Source: Pelobacter sp. (GTDB taxonomy: Bacteria > Desulfobacterota > Desulfuromonadia > Geobacterales > Pseudopelobacteraceae). From it: a DNA stretch of 64,000 nt. The translations under genes were made by a program, and so were the position numbers. Positions 1 to 8,054 of the stretch are shown here, in pieces. Every line of letters begins with the position of its first letter. Position 1 is the stretch's first letter. The notes below the pieces were generated by a model. That model was not told where the DNA came from. It saw nothing but the letters and a program-made list of their open reading frames with translations, and ran no database searches. The DNA lies in NCBI GenBank assembly GCA_030824515.1, contig JAVBXN010000021.1, forward strand, positions 1 to 64,000, written 5' to 3'.

Positions 1-338
1 TACTGGGGCCTCGGTTTTAATTATTGGCTGATCGGTTACAGCAGCCCTGTTTTGTACGTTCTGTACGAAGTCAACTTCTTGACCGGACGGAGTGTTGACT
101 GACGGCATTCTGCCTGGCTGTAGACCCGAGGCAGCCTGATTCTGTTCAGACAATTGTGTTAATAAAACTGCCGGTTGGTTCAACGGTTGCTCAGGTGCTG
201 CAATGTCGGAAAGGTACGTTACTTGAGCCCCGGTTCTGGTCACCGACCGGTCAACTTCGACAGCCTTGGCTAGAACGTTCTGTCCGCTGTCATCTTCATG
301 ACTGGGCGGAGTATTGACATGCGGAATCATGCTGGATT
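1..338 (-). repeat. Imperfect internal duplication inside the fliK-like gene
   Basis: Bases about 1-115 and about 220-338 align over most of their length. For example GGACGGAGTGTTGAC near 83 matches GGGCGGAGTATTGAC near 304. In protein both copies carry a VNTP motif followed by an acidic/QNV stretch. The period is about 220 bp. It looks like an old in-frame duplication in the disordered secreted part of the protein. Confidence 0.55.
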
Positions 339-741
339 GCGCATAAGCCGCCAAAACCATTTGCGCCTCAGCTGGATACATCTCCGGAGTGATGGGCAAG
401 GCATCGGAAGATCCATCTATCAGCGAATCCAATGCTGCCGCTTCAAGCATGACCATTTCGCCATTGGCTTGAGAAGCACCGCTAGTCCGGGCTGTTCCCG
501 ACTTCAGCGCAGCCACCGTTCCGGAAGTTTGCGAAGGCAACTCCGGTTCTTCCGACACAGCATAAACACCAGCATTGTCAACATTGGCAACCATCTTCGC
601 ATCTGCCTGCATGCGTATTTCACCAAGAAGATTGTCAAAATTTACGCCGGATTTATTCGGCGGCACTGCTGTTATCGTGTCAGGTGTAACTGGCTGGGCC
701 AAGCCCGACATCATACTCATAAACATCTGTCCTGCATTCAT
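1..741 (-). CDS. fliK: Probable flagellar hook-length control protein FliK, N-terminal part (truncated by window edge)
   Basis: The minus-strand frame is open from ATG at 741 to the window edge (247 codons, no stop). AGGAGG at 751-756 lies 9 nt before the ATG and fixes the start. The visible product is Ser/Gln/Pro/Thr-rich with no compact fold. This fits the secreted, disordered N-terminal half of FliK, which measures hook length and triggers the FlhB substrate switch; the conserved C-terminal domain would lie outside the window. It follows fliJ and a MotE-like gene by 68 bp on the same strand, the usual place for fliK in Geobacter-type operons. The name rests on context and composition, not on a diagnostic domain. 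Confidence 0.6.
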   Translation of the reverse strand, partial: MNAGQMFMSMMSGLAQPVTPDTITAVPPNKSGVNFDNLLGEIRMQADAKMVANVDNAGVYAVSEEPELPSQTSGTVAALKSGTARTSGASQANGEMVMLEAAALDSLIDGSSDALPITPEMYPAEAQMVLAAYAQSSMIPHVNTPPSHEDDSGQNVLAKAVEVDRSVTRTGAQVTYLSDIAAPEQPLNQPAVLLTQLSEQNQAASGLQPGRMPSVNTPSGQEVDFVQNVQNRAAVTDQPIIKTEAPV

Positions 742-809
742 TGTTTTTCACCTCCTTTCTGTCTGAATTTTTTATGGATTGGACAGTATACATGTCCATA
801 AAATCAAGG

Positions 810-1400
810 TTACTTCCCCTGCAGGTTTTCAGTTACCCACTTTACAACCCGCGGCTGGCTTATGAATGGGGCCAGCTTTGCAACAGTCTTTGTGTCAAGC
901 CGGCTCAGCAGGGTCATTGCCAGATCCTCTCGCAGCGTGTCTATCATCTTGCCGGCCTGTTCTCCACGCATGGTTTTGAACAGCTTGACCATTTTCTGAA
1001 TCTTTTCATCCTGCTTTTTCTTCTGTTGATCGGTCTGGACCTTGAGACTTTCATCAAGTCTTTTTTTATTATCTTCCAGCGCCTTTATCTGGGATTCCAG
1101 CTTTGCGCTCAGCTTTTTCAGTTCCAGCTCCTTGGCAGCCAGGGCAGCTTCCTTTTCGGCCAACTGCTGGCGGCGGGCATCCTGCAATGCCTTTTCCTCG
1201 CGTGCTGCGCGCGAAGCATTAACAGGTTGCTGGCTCGCGGACAAGGCGTCCTTGGCAGCATCCGAAGCGGTACTGCCAGGGGCTGCTCCCTGTCCGGCAG
1301 AACCTGCCGACACTTGCGGCAAATTAAGCAGAGTCAGACCACAACCCAGTGTACAGATCAAGGCAACGGATATTAATTTTACCTTATTCAAGATGATCAA
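810..1400 (-). CDS. MotE-like flagellar periplasmic chaperone
   Basis: 196 aa. An N-terminal hydrophobic segment (about residues 6-24, ending around VSAG) looks like a signal peptide or membrane anchor. An Ala/Glu/Lys-rich coiled coil follows (about 60-135), then a small helical C-terminal domain (about 136-196) of the MgtE-N/MotE type. MotE in epsilonproteobacteria stabilises the stator protein MotC; in Geobacter relatives a homologue sits next to fliJ. The start overlaps the fliJ stop by 4 bp (ATGA), so translation is probably coupled. The family call rests on architecture and context. Confidence 0.65.
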   Translation of the reverse strand: MIILNKVKLISVALICTLGCGLTLLNLPQVSAGSAGQGAAPGSTASDAAKDALSASQQPVNASRAAREEKALQDARRQQLAEKEAALAAKELELKKLSAKLESQIKALEDNKKRLDESLKVQTDQQKKKQDEKIQKMVKLFKTMRGEQAGKMIDTLREDLAMTLLSRLDTKTVAKLAPFISQPRVVKWVTENLQGK

Positions 1401-1831
1401 ACCTTTTTCTGAATTGATATTTCATCAAGAAAGTTGCGTTCCTTCTGCAGCATCTCCTGACGGAACTCATCGGACTTTTTCTGTTTAAGGGACTCAAGCA
1501 CCTTTTTGTCTTTGGTTGCTTCCAAAAGTTCCTCACGCCGTTCATTCATTTCACGATCAAGCTGTTCAACCCGTTCCTTCTGATTTTTGATCTCTTCCCG
1601 CTTGCGGGCAAAAAAGTCGGAATACATCCTCATATCATCGATACAGTCAAGATCCTGTTGACGGTTACAGAACTCCTGAGTCAGCTCGTTGACATGTTCT
1701 TCCTCGCGAAGCAGCTCATCGCTCGCTTTTTCAAGTCCTTGCTTGGCAGTCGCAAATTCCTGTTTGCAGAGTTTTTCCATTTCGCCGCGATAGGACAGCA
1801 CCTGTTCCAGCTTGAATGACTTGTCTGCCAT
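1397..1831 (-). CDS. fliJ: Flagellar export protein FliJ
   Basis: 144 aa and almost entirely a predicted antiparallel coiled coil rich in Glu, Lys, Arg and Gln, as expected for FliJ (usually 145-150 aa). FliJ is the central stalk of the FliH-FliI ATPase complex and helps couple ATP hydrolysis to the export gate in the cytoplasm. It lies 29 bp after fliI and overlaps the MotE-like gene by 4 bp. Sequence identity in this family is always low, so gene order carries much of the call. Confidence 0.85.
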   Translation of the reverse strand: MADKSFKLEQVLSYRGEMEKLCKQEFATAKQGLEKASDELLREEEHVNELTQEFCNRQQDLDCIDDMRMYSDFFARKREEIKNQKERVEQLDREMNERREELLEATKDKKVLESLKQKKSDEFRQEMLQKERNFLDEISIQKKV

Positions 1832-1860
1832 AATGGCTTACTCCCGAAGGCGAACCCCGG

Positions 1861-3180
1861 TCATGTTTCGAATATACCTTTAAGACCCTTGATGGCATCA
1901 TCCAGCATTACCGGGTCATGAATCGCCTGTTTAAGGTAGGACTGCATATCAGCATTATGTGACATAGCATAATCTATACCGGGGTTACTGCCGGCCTTGT
2001 AAGCGCCAATATTTATCAAATCTTCAGACTGACGGTAGGTTGCCAGAACTTCCTTGAATTTTGATGCCAGAGCCTGATGCTCGCGCGAAGTAACATCGGA
2101 CATGACCCTGCTGGTGCTGGCCATAACATCAATCGGCGGATAGATGGAGCGGGCGGCCAGATCGCGCGACAGCACAATGTGCCCATCCAGTATGCTTCGC
2201 ATGGCATCCGAAATCGGCTCATTGAAGTCATCGCCTTCCACCAGAACCGTGTAGAGCGCGGTAATGCTGCCTTCCGGAAAATTGCCGGTACGCTCCAGAA
2301 GTTTCGGCAAAGCGGCAAATACGGAAGGAGTATAACCCTTGGTGGTAGGCGGTTCGCCGATGGCGAGTCCGACTTCACGCATGGCCATTGCAAATCTGGT
2401 GGCCGAATCCATCATCAGCAAGACTTTTTTTCCCTGCTTTTGAAAATACTCGGCAATGGTCGTGGCAATATACGCTCCACGCATGCGCACCAGGGGAGGC
2501 TGATCCGAGGTAGCCACAACAACAACCGATTTATGGAGCCCCTGCTCCTGGAGATCCTTTTCAATGAACTCTCTCAGCTCGCGTCCACGCTCACCGATCA
2601 ATGCAATCACGTTCACGTCAGCTTCGGTGTAACGGGCGATCATTCCGAGCAACGTCGACTTTCCTACACCGGATCCGGCCATGATGCCGACCCGTTGCCC
2701 CTGGCCACAGGTTAGAAGTCCGTTGATACTCCTGATCCCCAGATCCAAAGGTTTCCTTATGGGAGGCCTGGTCATCGGATTGACCGGCAAGGCATAGATC
2801 GGATACTCCTCCTCTACCCTGATCGGTCCCTTGTCGTCAATCGGATTGCCCAAACCGTCAATTACGCGGCCCAGAAGTTGCGGACCGACACCAAGTGAGG
2901 CTTTGTCACGCCTGACGGAAATCAGGCTGTCAAGTCCCACTCCTCTCAACTCTCCAAGCGGCATCAAAAGCGTCTTGTTGTTGCGAAATCCGACCACCTC
3001 CGCCGGAATCGGGTCACCTTCCAACGGTTTTATTTCACAGATTGCACCAACCGAGGTGTCCGGGCAATAACCCTCTATAACCAGGCCCACAACTTGAGTT
3101 ACCTTGCCATGCAGTCGCACTGGCTTGGATGATGCGATCGAACCTCCGTACTTTTTCAAATTGATGCGAGCATTGGGCAT
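1861..3180 (-). CDS. fliI: Flagellum-specific ATPase FliI
   Basis: 439 aa, the family's normal length. Domains run: beta-barrel N-terminus (about 20-95), then the F1-beta-like ATPase core. Walker A GSGVGKST is at residues 169-176, and the Walker B region with MMDSATRFAMA is near 255-265. FliI hydrolyses ATP at the base of the flagellar type III export apparatus, partnered by FliH and FliJ encoded on either side. The gap to fliH is 18 bp. Confidence 0.97.
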   Translation of the reverse strand: MPNARINLKKYGGSIASSKPVRLHGKVTQVVGLVIEGYCPDTSVGAICEIKPLEGDPIPAEVVGFRNNKTLLMPLGELRGVGLDSLISVRRDKASLGVGPQLLGRVIDGLGNPIDDKGPIRVEEEYPIYALPVNPMTRPPIRKPLDLGIRSINGLLTCGQGQRVGIMAGSGVGKSTLLGMIARYTEADVNVIALIGERGRELREFIEKDLQEQGLHKSVVVVATSDQPPLVRMRGAYIATTIAEYFQKQGKKVLLMMDSATRFAMAMREVGLAIGEPPTTKGYTPSVFAALPKLLERTGNFPEGSITALYTVLVEGDDFNEPISDAMRSILDGHIVLSRDLAARSIYPPIDVMASTSRVMSDVTSREHQALASKFKEVLATYRQSEDLINIGAYKAGSNPGIDYAMSHNADMQSYLKQAIHDPVMLDDAIKGLKGIFET

Positions 3181-3198
3181 ATCGGGATTATCCCTGTG

Positions 3199-3972
3199 TC
3201 AGTCATTTTGATCCGGTGAAGCGGTCCGCTCATCAAGAAGATTGCGGTAGATGGCTTCCAGTTGGGCATTAAGCCCGGCATCGATCGTTCCCATAGCCGC
3301 ATCAATCTGGCAGAATCCGGATGCAACGGTGGAATCTGCCTTCAGTTGCAGCCGCTCACTGACAAGTTCTTTTTTGAGGCATTCTTCCCTGCCGGAATTC
3401 AACAAGGCATAGTCATCCGGATTTATTCGAACCGTCAACTCTTCACGAGCCGACAATCCGGCCAGCGCGTTTTTTACCACATCGGCCAATATGCAACGAT
3501 CCTGCGACACTTCGCGGATAATAACCTTGCGGGCCACCAGCATCACAAGATTGATCAGCTCATCCTCGGATTCGCGCAGCACTTTTTCTCTCATGTTATG
3601 GATCGTCTCGCTGGCCCCGCGCAAAGCACGGAAAACATTGACAAGCCCGCGTTCCGTCAGATTTTTGCCTTCCTGCAAGCCGGCGTTGAAAGAATCACTG
3701 ATCTTTTGTGCAAGTTCATCCTCGGTGATTTCAACCATCGGTGGTCCTGAATCTTCCGGCTCCTCCCGTAACGATTCATTCCGCTCCAGAAAACCTGCCC
3801 CCGCGAAAAGGTCCATCGGGACAAATCCGCCAGCCCCTGCCTCAAGCGACGCGGATACTGCAGCCGAGTTTATTGGTCTGAAACTGAAGTCCGAAATACC
3901 GGCGCCGTCATGCACCGCAGCTTTTATGACCCTAGACGAGGACATCTTCGCTTCCACGCCCGGCGAGCACAA
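3199..3972 (-). CDS. fliH: Flagellar assembly protein FliH
   Basis: Up to 257 aa. The C-terminal half (about 110-240) has the FliH/YscL pattern, with helices followed by a small alpha/beta domain; the N-terminal part is variable. FliH is the peripheral stalk and regulator of the FliI ATPase. The longest frame starts with TTG at 3972 behind a GAGGAAGG-like site; an ATG at 3945 (MSSSRV) is the alternative. Either start overlaps the 3' end of fliG, so the two genes are translationally coupled. Confidence 0.88.
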   Translation of the reverse strand: MCSPGVEAKMSSSRVIKAAVHDGAGISDFSFRPINSAAVSASLEAGAGGFVPMDLFAGAGFLERNESLREEPEDSGPPMVEITEDELAQKISDSFNAGLQEGKNLTERGLVNVFRALRGASETIHNMREKVLRESEDELINLVMLVARKVIIREVSQDRCILADVVKNALAGLSAREELTVRINPDDYALLNSGREECLKKELVSERLQLKADSTVASGFCQIDAAMGTIDAGLNAQLEAIYRNLLDERTASPDQND

Positions 3973-4924
3973 TTTTGCCTTCCTCTTCCATCTTTCTCAC
4001 AATTTTTATGATTTCACCCTGTGCCTTCTCAACATCGGACAGTCGCACCGGCCCCATAACCTCGAGGTCTTCCTTGATCATCTCGGCCGCTCGGCTGGAG
4101 ATATTCTTGAAGATCTTGTCCTTGACCTCGTCCGGAGAGGTCTTCATCGCCAGAGTCAGGGTATCGTTGGATACCTCGCGCATTACGGACTGGATGCTGC
4201 GATCATCCAACGCAAAAACATCCTCGAATGTGAAGAGGTGCTTGCGGATTATCTCCGACAAGGGCGGGCTCAATACATCCAGCTTGTCAAGGATCTGCTT
4301 CTCCTTGCTGCGGTCGAAATGGTTGAACATGTCCACGACCTTGTCGATACCACCGACCTTGTAGCGCTGAGTGCCCCCCATGGAATTTATCTCGCGCTTC
4401 AAAACCTCGTCGATATCCTTGAGAATCTCAGGTGATACCTGCTCGACATCCGCTATCCTCAGAACCACTTCGGCCTGAAGTTCCTGCGGCAACAGGCTGA
4501 TGATTTCGCTGGTCTGCTTTGATTTGAGTTTCGCCAGAATAACCGCAATGGTTTGCGGATGTTCCTGTGACAAAAAATTGGCGATAGTTTTGGAGTCCAT
4601 ATTGGCCAGGATATCAACTAGATCTCCGTAACTGGACGCCTGCAGTTCTTCCATCAGCATGTGTGCTTTTTCCGGCCCCAACGCCTTTTCCAGGATTTTC
4701 AGGACGAATTCGTCCCCTTGGGAAAATATTCCGGACTCGGGGTTAATGACCTCGGTAAAAGTGTTTACAACCTCCATGATTGTATTGCGCGAAACATGAC
4801 CCAACTGTCCCATGCTTTTACTGATCTTTTTAATTTCCGTGTCATCCAGATGCTCAAAGACCTTGGAGGTTACCTCATTGCCAAGGTAAAGCAAAAGTAT
4901 GGCAGCTTTTTCTGAACCGGTCAT
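3932..4924 (-). CDS. fliG: Flagellar motor switch protein FliG
   Basis: 330 aa, typical length. Three FliG domains are recognisable: N-terminal (1-100, FliF contact), middle with an EHPQT motif (about 110-190), and the C-terminal torque domain (about 195-325) with the conserved LSDVEKAQ stretch. FliG forms the rotor ring that contacts the MotA stator and sets rotation direction with FliM and FliN. The stop lies inside fliH; fliF ends 49 bp upstream. Confidence 0.97.
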   Translation of the reverse strand: MTGSEKAAILLLYLGNEVTSKVFEHLDDTEIKKISKSMGQLGHVSRNTIMEVVNTFTEVINPESGIFSQGDEFVLKILEKALGPEKAHMLMEELQASSYGDLVDILANMDSKTIANFLSQEHPQTIAVILAKLKSKQTSEIISLLPQELQAEVVLRIADVEQVSPEILKDIDEVLKREINSMGGTQRYKVGGIDKVVDMFNHFDRSKEKQILDKLDVLSPPLSEIIRKHLFTFEDVFALDDRSIQSVMREVSNDTLTLAMKTSPDEVKDKIFKNISSRAAEMIKEDLEVMGPVRLSDVEKAQGEIIKIVRKMEEEGKIVLAGRGSEDVLV

Positions 4925-4973
4925 AGTGCCCCTATGTGGAGTATATTAATAATGTAATTCCATGTAATTGAGC

Positions 4974-6554
4974 CTACTTGTCCTCACCAACCCAATTTTG
5001 CAGTATCTGGGCAACCTGGTATGGATCCTTTTTTGCCTGCTCTATCAGACTCTGCTGCTCTGCCATCTGAGTGGCAAGCTGCACACGTTCTGTAGTCGAG
5101 AGCTGTTCGCGCCCCTCGCCGAGAGGTTCAAAGCTTTCAAGTGAAGCCGGCCTTGATGTTTTAAGTGATGCCAGAAGCGGGCGGATCACAAACATTATCA
5201 ACGCCAGGAATCCGATACCGATCATCAGGTTTTTAGCCAGCGACATGAAAAATGGGTTTGTCCACCACTTGACGGTTTCGGTTGCACCGAACTCACCGGT
5301 ATCCTGAAAAGGAATGTTCTGCACGCTCAGCTGATCGCCTCGCTCGGGGTTGAAACCGACGGCGCTCTTTACAAGTGTTTCAATCTTTTGGAGTTCATCT
5401 GGAGAGCGCGGCGTATATTTTGCTTTGGCCGGCTGACCTTCCTTGGCGGCTGCAGGCGCTTCATATTTGCCGTCAACCAGCACCGCAACCGAGATTTTAC
5501 TCAAAGCTCCAATCGGTTCAATGATCTTTGCGGTTGACCGGCTGACTTCATAGTTGAGAGTTTCATCGTTTTTGGATCCGCCTCCGGACGCTCCCCCTCC
5601 GGCGGTAGCTGTGCGGCCGAGATTAGTCTGGACTCCAGGCACGCCACTGCTGGTCGTTGTGGATGCCCCTTTTTCTTCGGTGCGCTGCTCGCTGCGAACG
5701 GCAATACTCTCCGGGTCGAACTTCTCCTCAAGCCGTTCAACCTGTTTGAAATCGAAAGCGGCAGTAACCCGTGCCACGGACTTGCCACCACCGACAATCC
5801 GATCAAGCAGGGACTGAATCCGTTCCTCGACATTCTTTTCGTAATTTCGTTGAGTTTCCTGCATAGCCGATGTCATGCGACTGGTAGGATCGCTGCTGCC
5901 ACCCTTGCTGAGGATTTTCCCCCGGCTGTCAAGAACGGTGACATGCTCCGGGTCCATGCCTTCTATCGAAGATGCAACCAGATGAACCACACCCTGCACT
6001 TCGGTATCGCGCAATGCGCGATTCGACTTCATTTTAAGTACTATCGAGGCTGTGGCCGGCTTTTCATTGTCCTTGAAAAGTGATTTCTCCGGTATTACCA
6101 GATGCACCCTTGCCTGTTCAACACCGGTCAATTGGGCGATTGTCCTGGACAACTCCCCCTGCAGGGCACGCTGGTAATTCAGCTTTTGCACGAACTCGGT
6201 CATTCCGAAGTTTTTCCGGTCAAATATTTCAAAACCGACTCCGCCACCCTGGGGGAGACCTTCGGAAGCAAGGGTCAATCTCAGATCATAGACCTTGTCC
6301 GAAGGAACAAGTATTCCCTTGCCATCATCGGTAATCTGGTACGGAACCTTGCTATCCTTCATTTTTTTGACAATTTCCCCCGCATCTTCAGCGGTAAGAT
6401 TGGTGAAAAGCGGTCGGTAATCGGTACGGTTGGCTACGAATATCAGCACGGCAAACGCCACGGATGATAAAAAAGCCACCCCGATTATGAGCATCCTTTT
6501 CCCTGAGGAAAGTGCCATAAAAGGCTCTATAAGTCTTCGTAATCCTTCTGGCAT
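4974..6554 (-). CDS. fliF: Flagellar MS-ring protein FliF
   Basis: 526 aa. There is a transmembrane helix near residues 20-40 and another near 437-458. Between them lie the periplasmic ring-building domains, including a GLPQGGGVGFEIFD stretch, and a Gly/Ser-rich linker around 300-325. FliF forms the MS ring in the inner membrane, on which FliG and the export gate assemble. The short cytoplasmic C-tail is the FliG-binding segment. A 107-bp spacer separates it from fliE. Confidence 0.96.
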   Translation of the reverse strand: MPEGLRRLIEPFMALSSGKRMLIIGVAFLSSVAFAVLIFVANRTDYRPLFTNLTAEDAGEIVKKMKDSKVPYQITDDGKGILVPSDKVYDLRLTLASEGLPQGGGVGFEIFDRKNFGMTEFVQKLNYQRALQGELSRTIAQLTGVEQARVHLVIPEKSLFKDNEKPATASIVLKMKSNRALRDTEVQGVVHLVASSIEGMDPEHVTVLDSRGKILSKGGSSDPTSRMTSAMQETQRNYEKNVEERIQSLLDRIVGGGKSVARVTAAFDFKQVERLEEKFDPESIAVRSEQRTEEKGASTTTSSGVPGVQTNLGRTATAGGGASGGGSKNDETLNYEVSRSTAKIIEPIGALSKISVAVLVDGKYEAPAAAKEGQPAKAKYTPRSPDELQKIETLVKSAVGFNPERGDQLSVQNIPFQDTGEFGATETVKWWTNPFFMSLAKNLMIGIGFLALIMFVIRPLLASLKTSRPASLESFEPLGEGREQLSTTERVQLATQMAEQQSLIEQAKKDPYQVAQILQNWVGEDK

Positions 6555-6661
6555 CGGCGTAATGAACGTTCCTTTCAGAGTAATGGCATATCTACCGTGG
6601 AATCAACGCCGGGACGGCATCGGGCACATTTTCCAGGCTCCACGGATCGGAAATATTCACG

Positions 6662-6964
6662 TTATACCTGCATCCTCATCACTTCCTGATAGGCTTCAAG
6701 CGCCTTGTTACGGACTTGCGACATAAACTGGAACGAAATACTGGCCTTCTCGACGGCAATCATTACTTCGTGAAGATTCTTGTTTTCCCCACTTGCCAAC
6801 CCCTGTATCGATTTATCTGACTGTACCTGCATGTCATTTACTTTGGAGACGAGTTCGCTAAAAAACTTCCCGGCCCCATCGGCAGTTGAAGAAGAACTGA
6901 TCTTGCTCTGTTCGGGAAAGACCTTTGAAAGACCCATTCCACTTTCGATAGCATTTATTTCCAT
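6662..6964 (-). CDS. fliE: Flagellar hook-basal body protein FliE
   Basis: 100 aa, family-typical. The C-terminal half carries the FliE signature ([20 protein letters not shown]), which packs with rod proteins. FliE is the adaptor between the FliF MS ring and the rod and is itself exported. It sits between flgC and fliF in the standard order flgB-flgC-fliE-fliF-fliG. Confidence 0.95.
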   Translation of the reverse strand: MEINAIESGMGLSKVFPEQSKISSSSTADGAGKFFSELVSKVNDMQVQSDKSIQGLASGENKNLHEVMIAVEKASISFQFMSQVRNKALEAYQEVMRMQV

Positions 6965-7003
6965 TTGACGATCCTTTTTTGAAAAAATGTATTAGGGGGA
7001 AAA

Positions 7004-7441
7004 TTACCGGCCAATTTCCAGCGTTTTCATAGCCATGCTTTTTGCCGCCTGGACCGCGGTAACATTGGCCTCATAGGCACGGGTCGCACCGATCATATCG
7101 GCCATTTCCTCAACCACGTTCACGTTAGGCATGGCTACATACCCCTGGGGATCGGCATCAGGATGTCCGGGATCATATTGCATACGGGGCGGATTCTGGT
7201 CCTCAACTATCCGTGACACCTCCACCTGGCGAACCTGCTGAGCCGTAGCGCCGTCCAGTGCCCGGTTGAAACGGCTCTCCATCGGTGTGGCGGTGAATAC
7301 GGCATCCTTGCGCTTGTATGGACCGCCCTCTGCAGTTCTTGTTGCACTGGCATTAGCCAGATTGCTGGAGATCAGGTTCATGCGAGTCCGCTCAGCAGAG
7401 AGCGCGGATGAACTGACGTTTATTGAACTGAAAAAATCCAT
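7004..7441 (-). CDS. flgC: Flagellar proximal rod protein FlgC
   Basis: 145 aa. The N-terminal rod motif runs SSALSAERTRMNLISSN followed by LANA, and the C-terminus (about 105-145) is the helical half that pairs with it in the rod. FlgC is one of four proximal rod subunits spanning the periplasm. Its ATG abuts the flgB stop directly, with no spacer, implying coupled translation. Confidence 0.96.
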   Translation of the reverse strand: MDFFSSINVSSSALSAERTRMNLISSNLANASATRTAEGGPYKRKDAVFTATPMESRFNRALDGATAQQVRQVEVSRIVEDQNPPRMQYDPGHPDADPQGYVAMPNVNVVEEMADMIGATRAYEANVTAVQAAKSMAMKTLEIGR

Positions 7442-7870
7442 TTATTTCCCCTCCCTGATTGCAGTTCGCAATCCCTCGAACTTTTTGGTCAGCATCTGCA
7501 CCGAGGCATTGAACATGACCTGGTTTTCAGTCATCTTACCCATCTCGTTTTCAAGTTCCACGGCGTTGCCATCTTTCCCCGGAGTTTTGGCAGGAGTTTC
7601 AATAACCTTGCCTGAAACTGACTGCAGCCCGCCACCGGAACCACGTATGTTTATGTGGCGCGGGTTTGTGATCGCCGGTGTCGCACCTCTGCTGTTTCCA
7701 CTTTTGAGAGCGCCCTGAAGCTCTTCCTCGAACGCCAATGTTTTTGGTATGAAGTTGGGGGTTTCAGCATTGGCAATATTTGAGGCAACCAGGTTCTGGT
7801 TCTTCGCTCTCAGGTCAATACTTTTTCCAAGCAACTCAACTGTTGTGCTGAACAATCCATCCACTCGCAT
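7442..7870 (-). CDS. flgB: Flagellar proximal rod protein FlgB
   Basis: 142 aa. It carries the NLVASNIANAETPNFIPK rod signature near residues 25-42 and a C-terminal helix around 105-140. It is the first gene of the basal-body operon. AGGAGGT at about 7876-7882 sits 5-6 nt before the ATG, and a sigma-54-type promoter lies about 30 bp upstream. Confidence 0.96.
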   Translation of the reverse strand: MRVDGLFSTTVELLGKSIDLRAKNQNLVASNIANAETPNFIPKTLAFEEELQGALKSGNSRGATPAITNPRHINIRGSGGGLQSVSGKVIETPAKTPGKDGNAVELENEMGKMTENQVMFNASVQMLTKKFEGLRTAIREGK

Positions 7871-7898
7871 TGCGACCTCCTACGTGAACGCATTTGAT

Positions 7899-7914
7899 TG
7901 CAAAAAGCATGCCT
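7899..7914 (-). promoter_or_regulatory. Sigma-54 (RpoN) -24/-12 promoter of the flgB operon
   Basis: On the minus strand the sequence reads AGGCATGCTTTTTGCA: GG, ten bases, GC, with TTGCA at the -12 box. This is a close match to the sigma-54 consensus TGGCACG-N4-TTGCW. Predicted initiation is near 7888, giving a leader of about 18 nt that contains the flgB ribosome site. Sigma-54 control of class II flagellar genes is well known in Geobacter and other proteobacteria. The activator's upstream sites were not identified. Confidence 0.7.
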
Positions 7915-8054
7915 TCAAACACCAGCCGTTCCTGCTACTTCTACGAGCCATATCCAGACACTATCACGTTCGTTATGCCTCTTTGACGTAAATACCGGGC
8001 GAGAATTGCGTCATGTTTTTGACTAAGTCGGGTTTTTGACTGGAGACAGGAAGG

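Noticed and set aside
298-801. Plus-strand frame of 167 codons opposite fliK
   Set aside because: It is antisense to a longer minus-strand frame with a strong ribosome site and a fitting operon position.
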